Translations under genes and position numbers: made by a program | In this document: positions 23,943-34,897 of the stretch, piece by piece | Layout of the letters: each line of letters starts with the position of its first letter | Position numbering within the stretch: the first letter of the stretch is position 1 | NCBI RefSeq assembly: GCF_041381155.1 | Contig: NC_091137.1 | Coordinates: 22,675,655 to 22,739,654, forward strand | Length of the DNA: 64,000 nt | Direction: 5' to 3' | Source of the DNA: Argopecten irradians | Lineage: Eukaryota > Mollusca > Bivalvia > Pectinida > Pectinidae | The notes under the pieces: generated by a model | What the model saw: only the letters and a program-made list of their open reading frames with translations | Database searches by the model: none | What the model was told of the DNA's origin: nothing

Positions 23943-26900
23943 TTAATAGGCCTGGATAAGGAACCCCGAGAAGTCACTGTGACCATTGCCATGGATGTTC
24001 AATCCTGGAGGGTCAAAATAATGTTCCACCCAAACCATCTCACCAGCTTGTAGACGCACAATAGCAAAGTTGCTTCCAGTCTCGTAGGTATCTCCGTTGG
24101 TGACGACATCGCCAATCAGCTGTCCCTCTTTAATGATTGCAGCATGAATACCCCTCTCGCTTCCATGGTTCATTGCAGTCAGTGAGAATGCGTATAGACC
24201 TGATACGGGGGCAGTGAAGTGGCCGTGTCTGGAGTCATAACCGTTACCGTCGTTGGTTACCACAATGTCAAACACTATGATCTGGTGATCGCCGAGGGCA
24301 GTGGTAGTTGATAGTTTTGCGTAGAACCCAATGCTTTGACTTGATATCGGATAGCCTGAAAATAAACTTATAAGTATGAATAGAAATAGATGAATATATG
24401 AGGGCTGGTTGATACTCTATTAGCCTCACATATAAGGTATATCTTTGGCTAAATATCTCTTCTACAAATCACAAGGGTCTTAGAATAAGTTACAGTTTAT
24501 AAGCACTATAATTGTTACCATTTTTAGCCGTATAAAATGGGTGTAGATCAAAAATCGTTAAAAATCATACATAATAGAACATATACGTTCTATACACCTA
24601 GATTTAGTGGCTAGAAAACGGTTACTAACGTTGGAAAGAACGAAGAAAAGAATTTTCCTTTCAAAACCATCCCACACAACTACACAAAATGATAGACGTT
24701 CTAGGTACACCTAGATTTAGTGGCTTGAAAACGGTTACTAACGTTGGAAAGAACGAAGAAAAGAATTTTCCTTTCAAAACCATCCCACACAACTACACAA
24801 AATGATAAACGATAGCATCCCCGTTTCAACAAAAATAACACAAAATTGTACACGACCGCTGAGTGGAAATTCATCATCCTATTTTCCCTGTACATTATGC
24901 ATGAGCGAGACTGGCCTCCGCTACAATCTTATTGGCTGACTGAAATGAAAAGTTGTTATGTTCCTTTCGGGACATCTCGTGATTTACCTTTGTAATAACC
25001 CACACACCAGAGACACCCGAAGAGAAAATGATATGATGAATTTCCATTCACCGGCCGTGAATAACTTTATATATTATTATATAATATATGTTATTTTTCT
25101 TATACAAACTATTTCTCTGATTCCTGTCCTACAAATATGGAGTCACTGTTCTACACCGGCTGGTCTTAGAAAGCCAGAGAATGATAGGAGTGAAAAAAAG
25201 AAATTCCTGTTGACCTTCCTCAATAAACAAGGTTCACAACATACTGTGTAACATGTATTTATTTACATTCACTTTTCCATGATTGTTCCAGTGAAATTTT
25301 TATGTCGACTTCCTGAATCTATCACAATATTGTGGTTACATAACTACAAATGTCGTAACGAATTTGATATTTTTGGATTTATCAGACCATGGATTTCTCG
25401 TATTAACAATACCGAATTCATAATATGCGTTTATGTTTTTAAGTTTGTTTTTACCTCTCTTTTGTTGGGTGCTTGAGAGTGAATGCAAATAATCTGGAAA
25501 AGAAAACAACAAGAAATGCATGCTTTGGTTCAGAAGAAAAGTGATAATTTGCATGACTTCTTCAACTTGAAATTTTAAAACTAGAGTTTGAATCTGGGTC
25601 CAGTTTCACCAACGTTCCTTAACTTAAGTTGACAATGCAATTTAAAAACAATTCAACTAGATTTAAGAAAATATCAAGAATCGTTTATGAGACACATTAC
25701 CCTGTCAAAGATCGCTATTCTCACTCACACATACACTATCTCCCCCCCCCCAACCTCTTTCTCTGTCTATTTTGGACCCCTCTCTCTCTCGCTACCAATA
25801 ATCAAACATGTTCACAAATCCCAAATAAAAACACATGAATCGGCTCCGTCTAATTATATATACCTAGATATAATAGCTAGCAGTGCTTTTATAACCATGG
25901 ACTGCATTTGGAAACGATTTATAAAACATGCTGCTTGAATTATTTGTCGTTTACGTCACAAAACACGTTTTTTAACCTGTATTGTCAGCTTTAAGTAAAG
26001 ATCGTGAAACTGGGACCGGCTCGTTCTTAATTCACATGCGTTCTTACGTGAATCTTAAAATGAGAGCTTATCACTGTCGTCATTAATCCTATCTGTTCAT
26101 TTCGTGACATTTCACTAGTGCCCTTTGTTCATTGTTTATTATGATCTGGAACAGTTACCAACGTCTGTAACATGAAAACATTTCTCATCACAAGGATGTC
26201 ACTTCAGGAACTAATGGTTGTTTGGTTATGTTGTTACCCTATGTTGTATTTTGCAACACGTTTTAACTTTTACATTTGTAAATCAAGAGTACAGAGATTT
26301 TGTTACATATCCATAACACAAAAATATATTCCAATTTATCCTTAAATATCTATATTATCAACTTTAACTATTTTTGTATTAATGAATTAAATTTGCTTTT
26401 TTTCAGAAAGAGACATTTTTCTTCTCCTACAAAAACCGACAAAACAAAAACAGATGAAATTCACAACTTTGACTGACTTTAAGCCATAGAATATTTCTGC
26501 ACAAATTGCATTTAATTTACATCAGAAGGTCTGTTGAGGAGATAGATAATTTAGGTTATTTTCAAAGAAACGACGCACAATACACGACAGTGAGCCGCAA
26601 TGATGATTAGAATAGGTCATTTGATACTTATTATGTGATGACTTAAATACTCACTTAATACAATCCCATGTGGAGCAACTATTATTTTGAATGGAATACT
26701 GACATGTTTTATAAAGCATTCTAAATTTGAGTGAGTGATTAATTAATTAAATACATATAATAATTTACCTTTCAATTCTTTGTTTTCAGCTTCAAGATGT
26801 TCCATTCGTTCTGCAAAAGTATAATGATATCACGATGAGATATTTATCAATACATTAAAATCGTTTGTGTGTTTTTTTTTCGTTTTTGGATTGAAATGAT

Positions 26901-28830
26901 ATTCAAACAATAACAATTGTATGTACAATTTTGAATTTTATTCTAATAGACATATACATTATGTATGAGAAATCGAAAAAAGTTACATGACTGTTTAGAA
27001 ATATTCAAATAAAATTAAAAACTCTCACACTCTCCTGCACGTTTGTTTGTTTGATTAATTAATTAATTAACGTCCTATTAACAGCTATGGTCATGTAAGG
27101 ACGGCCTCCCATGTATGCGGTGTGTTGCGTATATGTTGTGCGAGGTGCGTGTTTTGGGAGACTGCGGTACATTCATGTTGTGTCTTCTTGTATAGTGGAA
27201 CTATTGCCCTTTTTATAGTGCTATATCACTGAAGCATACATAAAATTTACACGGGCTCCATTATCATTATACCCTCATAACCTCAACAAAATAAAAATCT
27301 ATTCCTTAATTATTTGGTGAATATATTCAGCATATTTTTTTCTTATTTACCTATTAAATTCAACTTGAATTATTTACAGATGGCACATCATAAAATCTAA
27401 CTGTTGATGATGGTTTGGTAGCTCAGATTTAAACGGAAATGCTTTTAAAAATTACGATAATTTCTTGAAAATACGCTTCAATTAACACCATTTCATTGAC
27501 TATCACAAAACCCCGTCATATATATAGCAATAGCTTACAGTTACCGTTGAAAGTTACTGAACAGAACTAGCTATACATAGGCACGTGTTACACGTGTTTG
27601 GTTTAGTGGAACTTAGAATGAGTTCGTTAAATGGTACACTCAAGGTTTTTTCACGTTCCTAGAACGCGAAATCCAACATGGCGGACAACAGCCTGGTATA
27701 ATACGAGTAGTAAATAGATTTTTTGGAAATTCTATGATTCAAATTCAATATGTTAACTACAATAATTACGCTTTGCTCGGTCATTTTCGTTGTGTGTGTT
27801 GATAAAAACGCAATTTTCTCGGATGTAACATGCGAAGGTCAGTCATAATTTCTGCAAAACATGTATGATTACCGTAGCTGAGTTTAGTAATAAGGCTTTT
27901 ATATAATAATATATTGTGTCTCGTAAGCCAATATAGCTGGGCATTTTATCAATCATGCATTTTTTTTTATGTTTTTGAAAATGTATGGCACGTTAATAAA
28001 ATATTATATGATTTATTATATAGTTTATAGTGTCCAGAAGTACAGAGATACTGTAAAATAAATTTTCAATATATATACAAAGACATCTTTCACCAGAGGC
28101 CATATTGGTTTCAACTAAGAACCCTTAATAAGACATGCCAGACGAACTGGTTCGTTCCAGCAGAACGTCAGGTACCATTTAACGGAACATCATGATCGTT
28201 CCGTAAAAACCAGAACGTTCTGCTAAAACGAACACGCTGTAAATATCCAAAGGATCATGGAGCAATTCAAGATGTTTACATGAAAGATTCATCAAATTAC
28301 GCTTACCATATACACAACATTGTATTTCTATTCTGTATTTTGTCATACTTTTCGGAGTACACGGCGCAAGTTTCGTTCACAAAATAATGACGTCACAAAG
28401 GATACCTAGAGTAAGGGAGGTAACTCTGGTATATGTAAAGATGGAATGGCACGTTTATATGCTAAATTAGTATTACAGAATTACAAATAGGAAATTCAGA
28501 AAGTAAGTTAATATGCATTAAACATAATTCAATTAATTCAAATGAAAAGCCAAATGCTAATGAAGTCTTTTCTGTTTCCTAACTTACGTCTTTTCTTCAT
28601 ATAATAATGGTGTTCCTTTCATTAACACTATCATATCTACAGAATTGACATATGCCTATGAAGCTATAATAAGTAAAACATAACTCACCATTCTGGCGTT
28701 GGAAGGCGGTCTGCAATGTGTGCACTTGCTGCTGGAGAGAAGACAACGCCTCCTTGGTAATATCATCATCACATGTTACCAAGGCGGTCATCACAAAACA
28801 ACAAAATATCTGTAAGACTTTTAGAGACAT
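23943..28830 (-). CDS. C1q gene 5: secreted coiled-coil C1q-domain protein (open model, 4 exons)
   Basis: Exons in transcript order: 28689-28830 (signal peptide, 142 nt), 26769-26810 (42 nt), 25455-25493 (39 nt), 23943-24355 (413 nt, C1q domain). All junctions are phase 1 with good splice sites (first donor GTGAGT), and the model totals 636 nt (211 residues). The signal exon has a cysteine-rich hydrophobic core (LQIFCCFVMTALVTC) and then TKEALSSLQQQV. The 42-nt exon reads ERMEHLEAENKELK, two clean heptads. The C1q exon has GDHQIIVFDIVV, GHFTAPVSGLYAFSLT, VWVEHYFDPPG and FSGFLIQAY at the end. This is the simplest complete member, with the best splice signals. It is probably a secreted trimer-forming recognition protein; the ligand is unknown. 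Confidence 0.87.
24585..24808. repeat. Tandem duplication, unit about 113 bp
   Basis: Two near-identical copies joined head to tail: ACGTTCTATACACCTAG at 24585 and ACGTTCTAGGTACACCTAG at 24696, then a shared run to CAACTACACAAAATGATA. Near identity suggests a recent event. It lies in the intron before the C1q exon of gene 5. Confidence 0.85.
27055..27240 (-). mobile_element. SINE-like repeat with a different body but the same 3' tail as the 22497 SINE
   Basis: On the minus strand it ends TTACATGACCATAGCTGTTA then ATAGGACGTTAATTAATTAA, the same tail as the SINE at 22497-22698. The body is unrelated (AGTCTCCCAAAACACGCACC). No clear pol III boxes were found. A tail shared by two bodies suggests both rely on the same partner LINE. 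Confidence 0.55.
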
Positions 28831-28890
28831 ATTTGTGACGTCTGACTCGTCAGCCTAAACTCTAACAGAATACAACATATGACCCGTACT

Positions 28891-28912
28891 CTAAAAGATA
28901 ACCCCTCAAGTC
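28891..28912 (-). promoter_or_regulatory. Upstream element shared by C1q units 4 and 5
   Basis: The plus strand reads CTAAAAGATAACCCCTCAAG with TC following, 61-82 nt upstream of the gene 5 ATG. Compare 22052-22073. One GATA core is present. Confidence 0.5.
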
Positions 28913-29067
28913 GTTCCTCCAACGATAGCTATGTAAAATTATGACGTTGTAGGTGTAGTTTAGTGAGCACATTCGGACACATTTATATTTGTCACCCGAC
29001 TCTCTATATAAATGTAAATGAAGTAATTTCGACCATACTATCCGTTGCATGATTTTTTTATGGGACC

Positions 29068-29715
29068 GATGTTAAAATAATACGTCTGGAGTTGCTGGGA
29101 TCTGTTATGCTCCCTTTTTTGAATAATGGAGTGACTTGGCTTCTTGCCACGCTGATAGTAATTAGCAGTTTTGAAGAGACCTCTTAAAAAGGGTCATTTT
29201 AGCTCTTCTGCTGTTTCGATTATGAACTTTGGGTGTAGGTTGTCTAGACCAGGAAGTTTGTTTGGATTTCTATTTCTTGGATGGACTTTATTACCCTTTA
29301 TTCTAACATGTTATGTTGACTATCTCATCCTGTTTATGACGTAATTCAGCATCTTGATCTTTGACAAATACATTTGCAAAGTAGTGGTTTAATGTATTAA
29401 CTGTTTCCATACTGTTGGTTGTTATTCGCCATTTTTTTTTGATTGCTCCTAAGATTGATTTTACTCTGGATTTGGATCTGAAGTGAGACCAGAATAGTTT
29501 TGGATTTATTTTGATGTTCTCAGGTAGGTTTTTTTCATAGTTGTATTTTGAGGATCGAATTTCTTTTGTGGCAAAGTTTCTGGCAGATTGGTAAAGTCTG
29601 CAATTTTATTCCGTCTTGCAATGGAGGTATTTGATCCAAAGACGATTATAGCTCGGATGATGGCTGACTTGGCTACATGACTCCATTCACGGTTTAGAAG
29701 ATTTTTGGAGTTACT
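29068..29715 (-). mobile_element. CR1-like LINE fragment (endonuclease-RT linker)
   Basis: Minus-strand translation, with frame breaks, gives EIRSSKYNYEKNLPENIKIN, PKLFWSHFRSKSRVKSILGA, then TVNTLNHYFANVF. This is the linker between endonuclease and reverse transcriptase in CR1/L2-type LINEs. The catalytic RT core is absent, and the piece is cut on both sides with a MITE close to its 5' border. Confidence 0.75.
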
Positions 29716-29758
29716 CCCCTTAAAATATACTCAATCGCGACAATATATCTGCTCACTA

Positions 29759-30050
29759 AGCGAGTTCGATCACTAACTAATGACTATGGCCATGCTGTTC
29801 TATTTATTGAGATTACACATGCGTGTAAGCCACAACCAATCACTGCCATGTTTTCAAAAAATGACGCATGCGCAAAAGAAGTTTAGTTAACGTTGAACGA
29901 CTAAAGGAAATCGGTGGTTGAGCTCTAGTCGATAAGACATGCGCATTACAATTTTTTGTTTCTGTGCACATGTGCACAACATGAAACTAAAGTAAGTTCG
30001 ATCACACTTTAGTTTCACTACGGTGACTATAGCTTGTGATCGAACTCGCT
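29759..30050. mobile_element. MITE, 292 bp, with AGCGAGTTCGATCAC terminal repeats
   Basis: AGCGAGTTCGATCAC at the left border and GTGATCGAACTCGCT at the right are perfect inverted repeats. An internal AGTTCGATCACA copy lies near 29995-30007. No transposase frame is present. The target duplication is unclear. Confidence 0.7.
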
Positions 30051-32430
30051 AATATTATTACGTTGAAGATTGAGGAAATTCCAAGCTTCGTGAACATCTT
30101 GGATTAAAGTTTAGGCACTGACAATCTATCTTGGCGAGGCTATTTTTAATCTCTTTACTGACCATGCGTAAAAAAAGTCGAGACATTTTAATATTCGATG
30201 GATGTTTGAATGTGCTTGTTAGTAAAATTGGAGTTTTGTGTGTAGGCTTCTGTGAAACTCGTTTTAGAATGAGTATACTACCACAGGGACCTGGCACGAA
30301 TTGTGTATACCACGTGTGAGAGTGACAGTCTATGTAAAAGTATTGGAAATAATCAGTATAAAACTGTATATATAGTTGTTACTGTCCGATGACATAGTGT
30401 TAATGTTTGAGTATAGAAGATTTGGATGTACTGTCTGCTGATTCCAATGGGTGTGCCTTGATTGGGGAGGCATTAAAATAGTTAAAACCCGAATCCTATG
30501 TTCTGTCCAATGCAGCTGATGTTGTTTGTTCTGATGAAGGACTACATGTAAGGCGGGGTTCTGGGTAAAGTAGGGTAGTATTTTAGTGGTTTGGGCTGTG
30601 GTTCATTTACCATTGGGCTCAACTGAAGTTCAATGGAAGTTTTATCTGTTTTGTGACTTTTAGTTGAGACCCTTGGTTGTTGTCATTCCATGTTTTGATT
30701 GGTGCTACTCTCGGGATTTCCTACTGGGGCATTTCTGTTGCATTACGCGATATCGTTGTCTCGCTGCATTCTGTAATGTTATCTTTAAATAAAAGATATA
30801 ATATAATACGTGTAATTTCATTTCTAGTGTTCGTCTTTGGACTTAGACATGTACAACCTTTAATATAATTCTAATATATCAGAGTTACTTCCCTTCGTTT
30901 CACTCCATAAACTGGTACTACTAAGAATCAGTATGCGTTACGGGTATCTAAATAGCTTTTGATTTTTAAAATGTAATTGTAAAGCGAGGTTGATAATTGC
31001 CCAGCATTACAGTGTCAAAATGTACAAGGATTTTTGCAAGTGTTTGGCTTTGTAACATGTATCAAGGCTTAAATTAATGTAGATCTTGTGATGTTTTAAG
31101 TGTTATTGAAAAAAACAACTTTTGTTTATTTTGGTTTTGAAGACGACGTCTTCGTCGTCGTCTTCTTTCACTAAATATAATAAGTTACGCAATGGGACAG
31201 ACAGCTTTACGGTATTGTGTCTATCAGATTGTTTTATTATAAAATCATCTATACGCAACTGTACGTTTCTCAGATTTTTGTTTCTTATTCACAGATACTT
31301 AATCTGTACGTTGTATACTGTGTGTAATACACAAGGAATAACAATTATCTCACGTTGAACGCAGTTTTACAAAACATTTCTACAAAGACAAAATGATACA
31401 GATGATGAGTATGCATGTCTGACGCATCTTTTTGTATTTTTACTTGTAGAAAACGTAGTGCAGTGTTTGTTGTACACAAAACTGTTTCACATGGACCTAT
31501 ATAGAAATAAGTTGTAGTCTATATATTAGGGTATCACTTCCATTAATACTAAAAACTGACAAAATAAATGACGTATTCGTATGTCCCTGTGATATATAAT
31601 TTTTATGAATGAAATGATTGGCAAGGCCAGTGACACATAACGCACCTGTACGGAATGTAGGATAGGCGAATCAGGTTGTCCCCAGGCCACACATATTTTA
31701 CCCAATCTATTAATGTCGTTTCTGTAGTGAATCAGAGCGTAGTGATTTCTCATGTTTGATTCATTACCTGTTGAAATATATCTATGGAGGAAAGGACGCG
31801 TGCTGAAACAATAGAGTGACCGTGACCTTATATATCGAGGTCCGAAAGGTCCGAAGGCCATTTGCCTGAAAATTTAATAAATATCTAAGCATTGAACTGT
31901 ATTCCTATGGAATCTATTGTTTATACACATGTAGATGCCAGAGCTTTACAGACAATCTTCGTAATGCGCTCTATATATCGAAAGCTGTTACATATCTGTG
32001 CTATTTACTATCGAACACGCAAAATTACATATTGAAAAAATCATATTGATCGAATCAATGGTCCTTTTTATATCAGATATGGAGTTTCATATAAGATGGT
32101 TATAGGACGGCACCCTGCCAAATGTTCGGACGCTTTCGCAATCGCAATATCGATGTAGCTCTATATACCTCCATGTGACCATGTATTAGCCAATGACTAT
32201 AGTTGAAAATCGGATCATATATGATATAGATGGTTACTAGCAATTTCAATACAGACTAACAGTTGAACATATAAACCTCATCTACATGTATACGTTCTTG
32301 ATAAAATGGACTATATTCCCAATGGGAGACATATGCTGGCGATCGATTTACGATTTCTAAATAGTTTGTGATACAGACAAGAAATGGTTCCTTTTTATGT
32401 GTGTAGTGGGATTGGACTAGGTCGATTATC
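30051..32430. other. Gene-poor stretch, no gene recognised
   Basis: Short frames only. It contains one minus-strand copy of the dispersed 16-mer (30880-30895) and a GTCGTC/CTTCGTC short repeat near 31144-31165. Confidence 0.4.
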
Positions 32431-32433
32431 GGC

Positions 32434-32550
32434 GACCATGTAGCTCATTCGGTAGAGCACTAGGCTAGTGTTCGGAGGGTCCGGGTTGGAATCCCGGTCT
32501 GGCCGCTACATTTTCTCCTCTCCTGTTAAATGAGTATAAAGATAACCAAC
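32434..32550 (+). mobile_element. tRNA-like SINE, copy 2
   Basis: A box TAGCTCATTCGG (32441-32452), B-box-like GGTTGGAATCC (32484-32494), then the shared tail ACATTTTCTCCTCTCCTGTT. Same family and orientation as the copy at 23179. Confidence 0.7.
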
Positions 32551-34632
32551 CTGTATTACATAACTCTAAAATGAACAGGAAAATGATGTAGATGCACGCG
32601 TACAGTACGCACCTGGTATGGGACTATATGGCCTTCGGAATACACGTATCAGGCGCTTATAATAGTGTAAGCTATACATAAGCTTTGCTTTCCAATTCTA
32701 GCTTCAAATGTATTTATACAAACAGATCACCGTCAAGATTCATGATGTTTTGGTCAATATTTCAATGTCAAGGTCAATCAAAGATATAATGCATTGCATT
32801 AATGAACTTAGATATATTGAAATATTGCTTAATTTGAAATAAACTGCAATTAGTTATATTTTGAAATCGGTTAGTTCTGACCCCTGGCAACAATTGAGTT
32901 ATTGTTCTCATACCGCTAAATCGAAAGCTTAAGCCGACCGACCGGCCGCGAGGTGACACTCAGCCTTCATGCTTCTGAGATCCGAATACTCACCATGCCA
33001 AGATAAATCGATTTCGAATACAATACTAATAAATGGTGAGTTCCAATCACACGTGTCTGTTACGATATTAAATCTATATCAACACTAAGTATCTGAGTGT
33101 GTTCTGAAGACGGAGGATGTGATTAAAATGACTTCTACTAGCGAAAAACGAAAAACAACTTACCATTGAAGACAAATATGAACAAAGAAAAAATGATATG
33201 CGAGAAAATTTACTATTACACAATTAAGCATTTTCTAAAGGTTTTACGTCTTGTAAAACATTCCATAAACAGTATATTCTCATCAAACGAAAGGTATGTC
33301 GAGCCAGTGATGATTTGATGAAATTGAATTGAACTTAGACATTGTAAGTACTGTATAATTAAGATACGTTAAAGATATACCAACATTCCTAGGGTGTCAT
33401 GAACTTATTAATCAATTATCAGAGACCGGAAACTGTTGTCCACATAGCATCATAGGTATGCCGAAAGCCAATCTGATTAAAGTTGCGCAATCTTTTGTAA
33501 TGCTGCGATTAGCAGAGAATTAGCAGGATAACATTTTTGTAAACAATGGGATTTTACAAGCGCCGAAGGCACGTTGACTTCGGCAAATAAGAAATTAAGA
33601 TATCAGCACGATTTCAACGTGGATTTGATTGTACATTATATTGCAAATGCTGAAAACGTTTCTTTCCAACATATATATATTAAACAATATAGTTTGAGTG
33701 AAAATTCACTTTCGTATGCTGTTCAATGATGAACATATTGCTTGAGGTAAATCGATTATAATTGACTTTTCGTTTCCATGGTAGTTACGTTCTAATTGAG
33801 CTATTGAAATCAAAATTAAACTCTGTCTATGGACTTTGGTGCTTCAAGCTACATTTGGTATATACCAAATTTTCACTGAAACATGCGACAGTATACGGAA
33901 ACAAATATTAAATTATTAGAAAGGAAACATAGATACCATAATTTATATATGCTGTGACGGCGATAAGCTTAATCCGCGATTGCCTACTATAATGGAAATT
34001 TGATATCTTAGGCGAGGAATGGACCTAAGAAATTAATAACTTGACAGCAAATGCATTTGCCGAGTCAGAAATTATGATATCATTTTTATCTAAAATATTT
34101 GCTTTAATGTGTAGATATGTGCATGTAGATATACTTTCCAGACTTTTCAGATCAACTTTTAATCTTAAAATTCTCCGTTGGAAAGCATTACCGATTTTAG
34201 GCTTAACTAAAGATTGTTTCCTTAACTGAATTTCCTATGGAGAATTTTAAGTTCATGAATGACCATAAAACTGGGCCCTGTTTGACAAGGACACTCATCG
34301 GGAAGCAGACTGTGACCACCTACATGTAGGCATATTGATAGATTTAGAAACATTGAGATTGGCAACTTCGCCATTTTTACGATCGGCAGATGTACCCAAG
34401 TATGTGCCTAGGGGTTTTCCTCTATTCTCCTAAATGGTTATATACAGACAAAATTACTTATTTTCATGCTTTCAGAAATTATATTGAAATATATTATTCA
34501 GAAAAACTGGTCATATGAGACCATGATATAATGTTTAAATTTTGTATTAATGTAAAAATATAAGGAAAAATGCTTATAAACCGGAGGTCCCTCTGCCATC
34601 AACAGATATTTACAAACATCAACAATATACAA
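32551..34632. other. Intergenic stretch upstream of the metallothionein
   Basis: No gene or repeat recognised. Confidence 0.4.
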
Positions 34633-34784
34633 TGCACACGACACTTCCTAGTACACATGACCCTACTCGTTGACAGTGAAATCGGTTATGTTGACCAGTA
34701 TTTTGCACACGAACCAAACTTCATGGATGGAATTGCACACGACGTAAACAACTGCACACGTATCGATATATCGTCTTGCACACG
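34633..34784 (+). promoter_or_regulatory. Cluster of five metal response elements
   Basis: Five exact TGCACACG motifs, all in the same orientation, lie at 34633-34640, 34704-34711, 34734-34741, 34753-34760 and 34777-34784. Each fits the MRE core TGCRCNC bound by MTF-1 in animals. They sit just upstream of the TATA box and 114-265 nt upstream of the start codon. This implies zinc/cadmium-inducible transcription by established MTF-1 logic. Confidence 0.88.
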
Positions 34785-34806
34785 AATTTAACAAAATTCC
34801 ATACAA

Positions 34807-34813
34807 TATAAAA
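34807..34813 (+). promoter_or_regulatory. TATA box of the metallothionein gene
   Basis: TATAAAA lies 23 nt after the last MRE and about 85 nt before the ATG, giving an expected transcription start near 34838. Confidence 0.75.
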
Positions 34814-34897
34814 TGGGGATTTCTTAACCCCGCCATATTTGTCCAGCATTTGAACACAACTCCGCATCGTTTTAGGAAGAATTTGATTTCGTACAAG

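Noticed and set aside
31526-31861. Minus-strand open frame of 111 codons
   Set aside because: No recognisable family, no splice or promoter context, and ordinary composition for noncoding DNA here.
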